Source of the DNA: Agrypnia vestita
Taxonomy: Eukaryota; Arthropoda; Insecta; Trichoptera; Phryganeidae
Reading direction: 5' to 3'
Assembly: GCA_016648135.1 (NCBI GenBank)
Contig: JADDOH010024956.1
Location: 23,556 to 87,555 of the forward strand
Length of the DNA: 64,000 nucleotides
Part shown: one piece after another, positions 34,261 to 44,429 of the stretch
How the letters are laid out: every line of letters starts with the position of its first letter
How positions within the stretch are numbered: the stretch's first letter is position 1
Notes under the pieces: model-generated
Told to the model about the DNA's origin: nothing
The model's input: only the letters and a program-made list of their open reading frames with translations
Databases searched by the model: none
Translations under genes and position numbers: made by a program

Positions 34261-34420
34261 ACTAATTGCCAATGGCTGTGGTGGGCAATTCGCGGCCAAT
34301 GGTGGCCACTGCACGGTGTCTGCTTGCTGCAAGGCCATGCTGTCGGTTATGGTAGTCGCTTCGCGACAATTGATGCCTGCTACGCAAATAGGTCTGATAG
34401 GTCTTAATGGCGGCTATCTA
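34261..34420. repeat. GC-rich dispersed repeat, copy 2
   Basis: GCCAATGGCTGTGG, GCGGCCAATGGTGGCCACTG and GTCGCTTCGCGACAATTG are short self-complementary words that also occur as variants in 14940-15060 and 50475-50695. Confidence 0.35.
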
Positions 34421-35334
34421 GGTATATATGTATGATAATTTCGTTGTCTCTCGGTCCGCAATGTCCGTAACTTGTTGGAATTACAACTTAAGTTAATTAG
34501 AGCGTGACACGCAACCAGCCCGTGGGCCAGGTCACGCGCGAGGGTCGTTGTTAATTACGCCCGTGATTTTTCATGGGTGTACGGGTAGTTTAGATATAAT
34601 AAGGCGAAGTATTTGTTCGTCCTATTAATAAGTCAGAGCGGAGTTTTAAAATTAATATTTTGAACATGCTTTAAAATTTATTAATAGTTCAAGTTAATTG
34701 ATCAGTTGTCAATTGTCAAATTAAGATTCTTTGCCATCTATTAAAAAACGTGGTCCAATTTCCTTAAAATTCTGAACAATTTTTTTTCGTATTTTTTCGT
34801 ATTTATCAAAATAAAACAATCACATTTTAAAAAGGATTTTCTTGCACTAAATTTAAAGAAAGATTTATCAAATACAATTTCATCGTATTTTTTCTTAATG
34901 CCGTTGTTCTGTATGTCCTCATATTATTAATGTTCTGGAAAATATAAATTATCACTTCCGAAACACGAAATTCTAACCTGAAAGACATGAATATGACAGT
35001 CAAATATCATACATAATTATGTACTGCACGTGATTCCGTTATCTAAAATCCGCGATTTGATTCATTTCATTCACTATAATATAACATTTTTCCAACTAAA
35101 AGTAGCTTTTTAAAGCGATAAATAGTTTAAAGAGAAAACGTGAATACTTCGATAACATAGCTGTGATCGCTCCAATATGACGACAATTGCGCTGAACTCC
35201 CGAACTGGGTTATGGCTGGGTTTACATAACCAAAAAAAGATATGGCGAAATTTACAAACAATTTCGAAACACAAATATGTATATCAAAAATTAATAAACA
35301 TGTACAAATATTAAGTATATTATTTTTATAAGTG
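34421..35334. other. AT-rich DNA, no gene seen
   Basis: 34500-34590 is somewhat GC-rich. No gene recognised. Confidence 0.4.
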
Positions 35335-35505
35335 ACCATTTTTATTATACGTGTATAATATTTCTACACATTAAATATTATCTGCATGTATTTTCAAACA
35401 ATCCATACTTCTCGCTACTTTATACGATTTCGCCATTTGTTTTTTTTTAACTGGCAACAGAAATCATCCAGCAGCGACATTGGTTAGCGTAATTAATATA
35501 TAGAT
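35335..35505. repeat. Dispersed repeat with TTTATACGATTT word, copy 2
   Basis: ACAATCCATACTTCTCGCTA, CTTTATACGATTTCGCCATT, TAACTGGCAACAGAAATCAT and AGCGTAATTAATATATAGAT join the words seen separately at about 7050-7190 and 15558-15640. Confidence 0.5.
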
Positions 35506-35908
35506 TATGATTAAAAATTATATATATTCTTCTTTTTCGTTTGTTAGATCTGTTGATCTGTGGTACAGAAAACTACGCCTCTTGGGATGATGAGGTCCAG
35601 CTATCCTTCGATCTTCTAGGTGGTCTCCCAGATGTGAATCTGAATCTCTCACTGTTCATCCTGAAGATTATATCTTACCACTATATCTTACCACTAATCC
35701 ACTTATATCTTACCACTAAAAATAATGCAAAATGTAATCCAAACGAATTAATTTAGTTTTATAAAGAATACAGACTATTTTTTTTAAATGAATTATTTAA
35801 AAAGAAATGTAAAGATAGAGTTAAAATAAATAATATATACTAAGTTTTATTTAAAAAAATATTCGATGATTGAAATGAAGTGAATGGCTTTTTAAATATG
35901 ACACACTG

Positions 35909-36010
35909 AAGGAAACTATTTATGATTAATAAAAATTAAAATGTTTTTTAAAAATCTATTAAATCCGTAAAACTAAAAGGAAACTATTTATGATTAATAA
36001 AAATTAAAAT
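35909..36010 (+). repeat. Direct repeat of ~34 bp, period 68
   Basis: AAGGAAACTATTTATGATTA with the following ATAAAAATTAAAATG occurs at 35909 and again at 35977. Confidence 0.85.
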
Positions 36011-36786
36011 GCCACATATTCTTGATAAATAGTTAAATTGTTAACATTGAATTGGAGAAAGATCAATGATAATTCTGGGAGTTCTTTTCTCTAAGATTTG
36101 ATAAAATATTATTACTAATACGTTTTAAGATTTTACAGAGAATACTTAGTAAAATAATATTTATCAATATTGGATAATATGGGTGGGCCAAGAATGCCCC
36201 CCATCACATTCATGATTTTAAAATTCTCTCACAAACGAAACGAAACGGAGTGAAAGAATTCACAAAAATAAGGACCTGGTTAGTTAAACACTGCACTTGG
36301 AATTTCAACTACAATAGCGTCTATTAGTGTTTTTGAATTTAAAAAATATTTTAATAATATAAATGAACACTTTTATACCGGATATTATCTTAAGTACATT
36401 CATATCCCTACGATATACTCAGTTTTCCTTCTAAAGTCATATGCCTTATTTATTTTTCGGGACCTTCAGATGATTGTAGAGTTTCTTATGGGTTGTTTCA
36501 CCGTGGAGCAGTATTTAGGAATTACATCAATAAAATGCGGCGTGAAATTATAAATACTCCACGCCAGATAGCTCGGCAAACATTCTAGTATCACTTAAGC
36601 TTTGTTTATACTAGAATTTGCCAAGATCCTCCAAGATAACCGTTCAAACTAAACTGTCATCTCTATTAATTGGCAATACGTAAGCTATTCTACTAGAATC
36701 GAAATGAAGATATATTTGCAAACTTTTTTTGGACACTATATTTTTTAATATCAATAGAAAATCCAATGGTTTTCCGATAACGCCAC

Positions 36787-36853
36787 TGACGTCACGACTA
36801 CAGCCGTGCACCCCTATTGACGTCCCCTGTCTGGATCGCACACCATAACGTCA
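36787..36853. promoter_or_regulatory. CRE-like site cluster
   Basis: A perfect TGACGTCA at 36787-36794, TGACGTC at 36818-36824 and a CGTCA half-site at 36849-36853 lie within 67 bp of less AT-rich DNA. These are CREB/ATF-type words. No start site or gene is visible next to them. Confidence 0.3.
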
Positions 36854-38167
36854 CGTACTTATCCATTCCGTCTGGTAGGCCGTCTCCTTTATCGCAACTA
36901 TCGACGCGAAGGAAAGAGAGGGATGAAGGCGTCTATGAAGGGTTGGCATTTAATCCAGGATTTTGCTAAACTCCACAGGGTTGCAGGAAATGCGAGCAGG
37001 TAGAATAAAGCCGACGAGGCGATGAACGAAGGTTAATTGTGAATGTGGAAAAAGAAGAAAGTTATCCAGCGAGCAGACTGGTATGTTTTCAAACTTCAGA
37101 GAGGGTAATAGACGAATGTGTTGGAATCTGTGTTTACCTGAGTACATATCTCCGTAGTAGACAAAATGGAATCAACAGTTTCGGCTTACTTTAAGAGTAT
37201 TTAGTAGACTTTAATCTGGATCGGCTCTCATAAAAGCAATTTATATATCACTTCAATCTTTATGATGAATATAATACACAGTGGACTCTAGACGAATCAG
37301 CAAGAATAATGTGGATCAATATTTTGCGTAATCAAAATGTATAAAACAAAGGTAAACTGTTGATATGTTATATTATTGTGGGTGCATATAATTGGATGAA
37401 GGATATTTATCACTATTTTTTTAATTTGATTGTAATCTTATAAATAAAATAAAAATTACAATTATCCACATCTATTTTCGAAATACCACCAACCAGTGCC
37501 GGCAACTTTACAATATTTGCAGTTACACAACAAAACATTGAATGTTTCGACAACTGTGTCTTTAGTATATTGAATAGCGTTAGAACAAATATTTTGCCTA
37601 AAAGTATAGAAGAATTACCAGATGATGGTTTGCTAAGAATTATTCATAATGAATATCACACGGATATAAAGATCTACGTGTACAGTCTATTTCTAATTAT
37701 TTCTATTTTTTTAATTTTTTTTATTTATTTATTAACGCCCTTCAGGGCTTTTACAAACATAAGGTAAAGTGTACATTAAATTAATGAATACTTATAACAT
37801 TCATAGTCGTTGAATACAAACAAGAAAATATAATAATATAAAGTGGAAAGCAAATACATAGCAGTAGCACAATATAATAGAAAATAAAATAATAATAATA
37901 ATATAGAGTAAAAAGCAATAGCACAAGTTTAGTAAAGCATAATATAATAAAAATTTTACATAACAGTTTGTTATCTCCCCCATCAAAAACTGAAATACAA
38001 TCCACTTATTTACGTCCAATTTGACGAATACTAGTAATTCTTGAGGGTTTGTTAATAATATTATTTCCTATATAGGTGCGGACATTTATTTGTTTAACAA
38101 ATAAACAAAAAATTATTAACTTCTTCTTCAAATGTAGCAAATTTATTTTGTGGTAAGATAATTATAA

Positions 38168-38631
38168 TTAATATAAATTAACTTTGTTTAAACTACTTAT
38201 TTATTGAAAAAAAATCAACATGTTTCAAAGCCAATGGCTTCTTCATCAGGAAAACAAAAATAATATTAAAAATCGAATTATAGATCAAAATATTAAAAAG
38301 AATATGGAAAATAATAATATAAAGTACCTAATTAATATGAAAATAAATTTAAAAGATAACTATTTGCAAAAAGGACCTGATTATTTATAATATTCAATTT
38401 ACTATTTACAATAATCAGGTCCTTTTTGCAAATAGTTATCTTTTAAATTTATTTTCATATTAATTAGGTACTTTATATTATTATTTTCCATATATAACTT
38501 TTTAATATTTTGATCTATAATTCGATTTTTAAATATTATTTTTGTTTTCCTGATGAAGAAGCCATTGGCTTTGAAACATGTTGATTTTTTTCAATAAATA
38601 AGTGGTTTAAACAAAGTTAATTTATATTAAT
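38168..38631. mobile_element. 465-bp palindrome with hammerhead-like outer ends
   Basis: Arms 38168-38385 and 38410-38631 are reverse complements with few differences, around a 24-nt spacer. AAAAAGGACCTGATTATT closes the centre. Near each outer end lies CTGATGA (38243-38249 on minus, 38550-38556 on plus), a 16-nt helix-forming segment, GAAA (38223-38226 minus, 38573-38576 plus), ACATGT, then a T-rich stretch and AATAAATAAGTGG. Single-arm relatives are at 23040-23262, and end-only relatives at 1843 and 27187. No protein is encoded. Confidence 0.85.
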
Positions 38632-39609
38632 TAAAAAAATTATTATATATGAAACAAAATACATGTGTATCACATATTTGGAGTCACAGAAAATATCCTG
38701 CAGTGCCTGCAAGCCAGACCACGTGACTAGCGTATCATGCACAGACGGGTCGATAGGACGCACAATTAGTCTGCTGCATGAAGGGCGGTACGTGTCTGGG
38801 GCTTTGTGCAAGTGGAGAGCTCTTGGAGCGACCTCGTGGAGGACCACGTCCAGAGTGCCTTCATTTTATGATCGCCCTCGAGGATTACTATGCGGGCGAC
38901 GATACATCATGTCAAACTCGGACTCCGGAATCGAGTTTCGTATGAACTCGCGGTCGAACTTCGTAATTGGGACGCCAACTTCGTTAATTTTATCGTACTT
39001 CATACAAGCTCTGAAAACTCCATCATACCGATGAAGATAATTTTTTATCGAGCATCGAAAAAATATATTTTAAGTAAAAATAATTTTGTGAATTTCTTTC
39101 AAGGCGAAAAATTATGTTAGATAATTTAATTGTAAGACCTTTGTTTTTTCTTTAAAATATTTTATGTTATCTTCCTTTCCCAGAAATTTAATCATACTTT
39201 AGAAGTATTTTTTAAAATTTTATATCTTGAACTAGCTTTACTATTTTTAATTTCATTCTTGTTATATCTTATTATACGATGTTTATAAATATTTTTTTAT
39301 TATTTATGAAATCGATATTTTCTCTATTTACATTTAAATCTAAAATCATTAATATTTTTTCGGCGTTTAAGGGTATTGCCACTCCACTAGTCCGTAGGCG
39401 TGTGCTAGAGTGTACATTATATTTGTTTAATTTTTCTTAGTAGGTATTTTTTTACAATATTTCGATAAAAAAATATATTTTAAGTTTAGAACGATTTTTA
39501 TGAACATAGATACTTTAAGAATTATTAAAGAAAGAGTTAGGTTAGCGTAAGGTGTTTAAATGTCTCTAGCATAGTCCATACGAATATATGTGTAAAAGTA
39601 ACTGAAAAA
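38632..39609. other. Mixed DNA, GC-moderate at 38690-38960
   Basis: A 123-codon plus-strand frame (38663-39034) and a minus-strand frame overlap the GC-moderate part without a recognised domain. No gene is claimed. Confidence 0.35.
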
Positions 39610-39773
39610 GCGGCTCGCGCAGCCCTGTGGGTATGACACTGGCTTCTCACATCAAAGGTTCCGGGTTCGATTCCCGGTGAGGTCACAATTAATCTATGTG
39701 ATTCACTCAGGCCTGGGTGTTTTTTAATGTGTTTCCCCGTCTTGGCCTGTTGAAGCGGAAAAAAGAAAAAAAA
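39610..39773 (+). mobile_element. SINE family A copy 2
   Basis: The head GCGGCTCGCGCAGCCCTGTG has a box A-like word and GGTTCGATTCCCGGTGAGG gives a perfect box B. The body has CAGGCCTGGGTGT and TTGGCCTGTTGAAGCGG, with an A-rich tail ending near 39773. Confidence 0.88.
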
Positions 39774-39789
39774 TATTGGTATACAATTT

Positions 39790-39948
39790 TCAAAAATTTG
39801 AGGACAAGTGAAAGTTGTATCGTGTAAAGTGATCACTTAAGCCAGCTCATACATAAGCCCTGGGCCACCACATAAAAGACTTCCAATCACGTTTCCCATA
39901 AAGATAGCTTGTCTTCTGTAATTTATCTTAATTGTTTAAATGACAAAA
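39790..39948 (-). repeat. Long-arm repeat family, minus copy
   Basis: TAAAGTGATCACTTAAGCC, ACTTCCAATCACGTTTCCC, ATAAAGATAGCTTGTCTTC and TTTATCTTAATTG are the reverse-complement order of 2900-3060. It ends at the TAA-flanked element that starts at 39952. Confidence 0.55.
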
Positions 39949-39951
39949 TAA

Positions 39952-40660
39952 AGCCATGTATTCACTAGAGGACAAATCGCGAAACATTCCGCGCGGCATG
40001 TCGCATCAACATCTACGCCGGGGGACATTTCGGGGACAATGACGCGGTCATTCGACGTGTACACACCGGGACTCACATATCACCTGTCGCGGAAATGTCG
40101 CCCGATGAGGTTATGATGACAGCTGCGTATCTACCAATTTTAACGAGTTTATCGAAACGTAAGAGGAGAAAAAGGTGGTAGGTGTGAAATTATTTACTGC
40201 AAAGAGAAAGAAGGATGGATATTCTAAGCGATCTTTGAATGTCTGACGGATCTTTTGTCAATCTCACTCGAATGACAACAACTGATTTTGACAATTTATT
40301 ACAAATAATCGGGCCTTCCATAGCCGAGCGAGACAATATTAAGGAACGCTGTTGGCCCTCATATCATTTTATTTTTATATTCACGGTTTGAAGTGTCCCA
40401 CAAAATTCTACGGCTTTGGTAGAGCGCGATGAGTTGGAGAACAATTTCGTTTCCCCATATTAATGTCATATTGACGGATACGGCGCATGCGCATTCACTC
40501 GTAAACATACCATGTGGTACTGACGCGCAGCGCGATGACGCCGTGAGCTCGCTCGCGTACTGTGCGCATGGCAACGTTGCCGCGGCACGTAGAAATGCCC
40601 CGCTATGTTGTGCCACGCGTGATGTTGAGGGACAATTTGTCCCCTAGTGAATACATGGCT
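39952..40660. mobile_element. 709-bp non-autonomous DNA element, TAA duplication
   Basis: The left end AGCCATGTATTCACTAGAGG and the right end CCCCTAGTGAATACATGGCT are inverted over about 26 bp with one mismatch. TAA flanks both ends (39949-39951 and 40661-40663). A 3-bp TWA duplication is characteristic of PIF/Harbinger-type elements. The interior is GC-rich, especially 40470-40650, with overlapping frames but no transposase motif. Confidence 0.8.
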
Positions 40661-40734
40661 TAATGCATATATGTAGGCTCGGCATCCGACGACTGTTGCA
40701 GCCCGACCCGCCCATGGATATTTTTTCACAAAAC

Positions 40735-40965
40735 AGTGTTGCGTGCAAGGGCGGAACAGCAGACAGACGGCGGGGCGGGGCGGGTCAGACGAGTGCACCG
40801 GGCTAGGTGAGGGGTGGGGGGGGTTCCAGGGGTGCTCGCGCACCAGACTCACAGTGGGTTAGTGAGAGTGACTGCCGCCCCCGGGTGGCTGGGTGGCTCG
40901 CCGCGGCGGGTAGGCGGCCCCCGCGCACCGCCCACGGCTGCACGAATCGGTGAAGGTTAGTGCAC
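40735..40965 (+). promoter_or_regulatory. CpG-rich block, possible promoter and noncoding first exon
   Basis: GC boxes (GGCGGGGCGGGGCGGG near 40770-40785), a G-tract and dense CpGs are followed by GGTGAAG/GTTAGTG. The GT at 40956 would be a good splice donor for a noncoding first exon. The block starts about 75 bp outside the TAA element, so it is not part of it. No downstream exon was recognised. Confidence 0.3.
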
Positions 40966-41274
40966 TGAGCCAACTGTGGGACGGGTAGGAATATTGAGCA
41001 AATATTGTACCCGAAACCATTACTCTATTTTTACAATATTAAATGAATACAAGGCGATTAATTCGTATAATTTTATCGTTTCAATTGATCGTGCAATCTT
41101 GTAGATTTAAATTTTTTTAAATTGATTTTATTATTTGCATATATCTACTTATATTTTATTAATCAATTACACATGCATGATTCGGAAAAACCTTTCCATC
41201 GTCAGGGTGTTTAATAAATGTCAAAATATCAAATTGAATAATGTCTTTAGTTTTTCTAAATTATTGAAAAATTA
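40966..41274. other. AT-rich DNA, no gene seen
   Basis: Nothing recognised. Confidence 0.4.
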
Positions 41275-41556
41275 TTTTTAAATGTTAATCGATGTGTGCA
41301 GTAACCTTAACATAAAGATATATATCGTTCCGGGTTTTTTTATAGAAATTTTTATGTTCTACAACTTCTCTATAGAAAATATTTAAATATCTCTTACCGT
41401 TGAGGCAGCGTTCATAAAAAAACGCATCGCTCGACCATTTTTTCGTCGACTTTATTTGTAAAATAGGTCACCACGAAAATCCCTTTTTTTAATAACATCT
41501 TTATTATTAAATATAGATAATGTTACGATAAAAATATGGGGGAGGTATTTAATATA
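41275..41556 (-). mobile_element. Helitron-like fragment interrupted by mariner
   Basis: 41281-41490 is the reverse complement of 44690-44880 (for example CGACCATTTTTTCGTCGAC against GACGAAAAAATGGTCGAGCG). 41505-41550 (ATAAAAATATGGGGGAGG) matches 44445-44490 in direct orientation. The GCGAAGCCG hairpin and CTAG end are absent. The mariner at 41557 sits at its right boundary. Confidence 0.5.
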
Positions 41557-42819
41557 TTAGGTCCTTACATATGAAATTGGCGTTTAGTATGGGAGGAACA
41601 TAAAGCCGATTTTTTTTTATTATAATATATTTATTTAATCAAAGTATGTACTATTGCTATCTATGCACTTTTGCCATCTCATAGGTAGTTCATCGATCCC
41701 TTTACTAAAAAAACCATTCGGACGGGAATCAATAAAATCTTTGAAGGCGGTTTGGACTGCCCCATCGGAGTTGAATTTTTTCCTTTGCAAGAAGTTATCC
41801 AAATTTCGAAAAAAATGGTAATCTGTTGGGGCAAGGTCCGGAGAGTACGGTGGATGTCTTAGACATTCCAATTGAAGCTCCTCTAATTTGGTAGCCGTCT
41901 GTTGTGCAGTTTGTGGTCTAGCGTTATCATGAAGCAGCAGTGGCCTAGAGCGATTAACCAGCCTCGGTTGTTTAGCAGCTAGATTTTCCATCATGGTTTG
42001 CAGTTGCTGACAATAGACATCTGCCGTAATCGTCTGGCCATATTTAAGAAAGCTGTAGTGAACGACACCAGCACTAGTCCACCAAACGCTCACAAGTAAC
42101 TTTTTTGGAGTCAATTTTCGCTTGGGGCATGGTTTGGCTGGTTCGGCAGGGTTCAGCCATTGCGATGATCGCTTCCGATTATCGTACAGGATCCACTTTT
42201 CATCACAGGTAATGATTCGATTTAAAATCCCCTCATTATTGTGCCGGTTGAGTAATGCAACGCAGCAGTCAACGCGCGTTTGTTGATTTGCTTCACTCAA
42301 TTCGTGAGGTACCCACCTTTCAAGCTTTTTCACCTTACTCAATTTGCTTCAAGTGGATTAAAACAGTTTTATCACTAACACCGCAGCCTGCAGCTAACTC
42401 GGATGTGGTTTGCGATGGATCCGCTTCCACAATAGCCTTCAATTCTTCATTATCAACTTTGGTCTCCGGCCGTCCACGGGGCTTGTTCTGCAGGTCGAAA
42501 TTTCCAGAACGAAAACGTTGGAACCACAAACGCACTGTGTTTTCTTTTGCGGCACCGTCGCCATACATATCATTAATCCTTCGAGCCGTTTCTGCAGCAC
42601 TGGTGCCACGGTGGAACTCGTACTCGTAAATAACGCGATATTTCAAGTTTTTCATTTTGTAAACTGAGTGACGCAAAGAAAAAAACAAATGAATTATAAT
42701 TTTCAAAACACAAATACATGAGTAAATAGCTTGGATTTGGAATTCCTAACCAAAGAGAAGATATTTGAGATCAAATTTGCCAGTACGGCAAAACGCCAAT
42801 TTCATATGTAAGGACCTAA
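41557..42819 (-). mobile_element. Mariner copy 2, frameshifted
   Basis: A 1263-bp element has 29-bp TIRs identical to those of copy 1 (41557-41585, 42791-42819) and TA flanks (41555-41556, 42820-42821). It is 23 bp shorter than copy 1. The net loss comes from two small deletions upstream of the transposase start (near 42680 and 42730), one of them between short A-rich repeats, offset by a 1-bp insertion. Confidence 0.96.
41635..42655 (-). pseudogene. Mariner transposase, broken by a 1-bp insertion
   Basis: The frame opens at MKNLKYR (42655) and matches copy 1 through both helix-turn-helix regions to LKQI. One extra base near 42339 then shifts it, ending the first frame at 42335. The second frame resumes at KVKKLERWVPHEL and runs to the end, with all three catalytic aspartates (TCDEKW, LHDNARP, LAPTD) present. 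It keeps histidine after the last D-Y pair, where copy 1 has proline, but has Q for H in the NARPH motif. Inactive as it stands. Confidence 0.93.
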
Positions 42820-43021
42820 TATTTTTAAGACGAATCTAATCATGCCAAAATTTTCCAATAAACAAAATTATTTACTTTCTTTAAGATTCTAGAAAAAACC
42901 TTTATGTTCGAAAAATGAATAACCATTTGCCATCGATTGGTGCATATTTATCTAAGGTAGATACGTACCTTGTCTACTACTGTTCGTTGTACGATTTTTA
43001 AATAACAATGTTTTTTCCTCC

Positions 43022-43335
43022 TTAAAAGTCGTTCAGATGTTTTGGGCATGTTGAGCGAATGAATGAGAAAATAATGATAAGAAAGATGTATAATGCAAGT
43101 GTTGATAGCGCCAGAAAGAGAGGGCGCCGGCGGAAGACGTGGCATGAACAGATTAACCAGGTACTGGAAGATGGTCCCGTTAGAAGCCTCAACAACCGTC
43201 GTCCTTGCACGCGAAGATGCATGAATGTAGACGAGGGGAAGTTGTACGTCATGACAGAAGAGTGTGGCATTCTATCCTTTCTTCCCATCCCCGCGAAAAA
43301 ACGGTGTGTAAGTAAGTAAATAAAACTAACTAACT
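43022..43335 (+). pseudogene. LINE C-terminal relic, family 2, plus copy
   Basis: It reads CFGHVERMNEKIMIRKMYN, RKRGRRRKTWHEQINQVLED and RSLNNRRPCTRRCMNVDEGK, the same block as in the minus copy that follows. The 5' side is truncated. It ends in a GTAAGTAAGTAAATAAA tail that runs into ACTAACTAACTAACTAACC, the tail of the opposing copy. Confidence 0.75.
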
Positions 43336-43344
43336 AACTAACCA

Positions 43345-43803
43345 TCACGCCGTTTCCCTGCAGGGGTAGGCAGAGAGGATTGAACGCCACACTCTTCTAT
43401 CCTGGCACAACACTTTTGCTTCGGCCACATTCATACATCTTCTCATACACGTTCTACGATTGTTGCGGCTTTTAACAGGGCCATCCTCAAATACTTGTAG
43501 TACCTGATCGTGCCAGGTCTTTCGCGGACGCCCTCTATTCCTGTTGCCTTCAACATTCGCATCATATATTTTCTTAACCATCCTTTCCTCGTTCATACGT
43601 TCCACATGACCAAACCATCTCAGCACTCCTTTCTTTATTCTATCTACCACACTACAGCCAGCATTGCATTCACTTCTAATTTGTTCATTCCTTATTCTAT
43701 CGACCAAAGATTTTCCACACAAGCGTCTTAGTGACCGCATTTCAACCGCATTCAGTCTACTTTCATTCCTCTTTTGCCAATTCCAGGCTTCACTTCCATA
43801 CAT
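43345..43803 (-). pseudogene. LINE ORF C-terminus, family 2, open 5'-truncated copy
   Basis: An uninterrupted 152-codon frame reads MYGSEAWNWQKRNESRLNAV, RRLCGKSLVDRIRNEQIR, RIKKGVLRWFGHVERMNEER, NRNRGRPRKTWHDQVLQVFE and VWRSILSAYPCRETA. This is the C-terminal region of a non-LTR retrotransposon polyprotein, downstream of the reverse transcriptase. The first ATG is simply the point of truncation. Being open, it is the best local reference for the family; decayed copies lie at 10630, 27285, 43022, 51498 and 54855. The function of this C-terminal block is not settled, and the clade cannot be named from it. Confidence 0.8.
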
Positions 43804-44429
43804 AAGGGTAAATAAGTAAATAAGTAACTCAAAATAAAGCCATTATGTACGATATTGATAGTTAAAACTGCTTTTGCTTTATAATAATACACTGCGTATT
43901 ATAGAACCTTTCAACTTAATTATAATAATTTAATAACTACTTAAATATAAAACTGTTTTCTCTACGTGCCATCAAAATCATACCAATTGTGAATATCAAT
44001 CGATTATCTAAATAATACAGATTTTCTGGTGTCGTTGGTGTTTTCAGTTACGCGAATTTTTAGCCAACTCCATCGTCTGCCATACAAATAAATAACATAA
44101 CAGAGGTTTTAAGGTTCATATTGCTATAATATAATCATTAACTCTCGGCTTCCACAATAAGCGCAAAACAATAAAAATACAATCATTTGATTTAAGGTGT
44201 CTTTGTAATGTGCGCAAATAATTTCAATATTTTCTATAAATTAAATGTTTAATTCTTTCAGTGTTTGATGTATTCAGATGGTACGATTTGTTTTAAATAA
44301 AAATGTTACTCACTTACACAAAGCTTCTGGGATTTGGTACAGAATTGCAGCTTACCTGAAAAAAAAACAAATATATTTTATAACGATTAGGCATAAGAAT
44401 AGTACTCACATAAAATATAAAATTATTAT
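43804..44429. other. AT-rich DNA, no gene seen
   Basis: Nothing recognised. Confidence 0.4.

Larger units (their letters stand above)
35506..38167. other. AT-rich DNA, no gene seen
   Basis: This interval contains the direct repeat at 35909-36010 and the CRE-like cluster at 36787-36853, listed separately. 37690-37770 has TTTATTTATTTATTAACGCC and TTCAGGGCTTTTACA, possibly the 3' end of an unrecognised retroelement on the minus strand. Confidence 0.35.

Noticed and set aside
34000..34407. 135-codon plus-strand frame
   Set aside because: Two overlapping frames cover the same GC patch and the frame runs into a dispersed repeat; composition explains its length.
38663..39034. 123-codon plus-strand frame
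   Set aside because: No recognised domain, overlapping minus-strand frame and no sign of splice sites; possibly chance in GC-moderate DNA.
40466..40852. 128-codon minus-strand frame
   Set aside because: It crosses the right terminus of the TAA-flanked element and the CpG block, so it joins two unrelated sequences.
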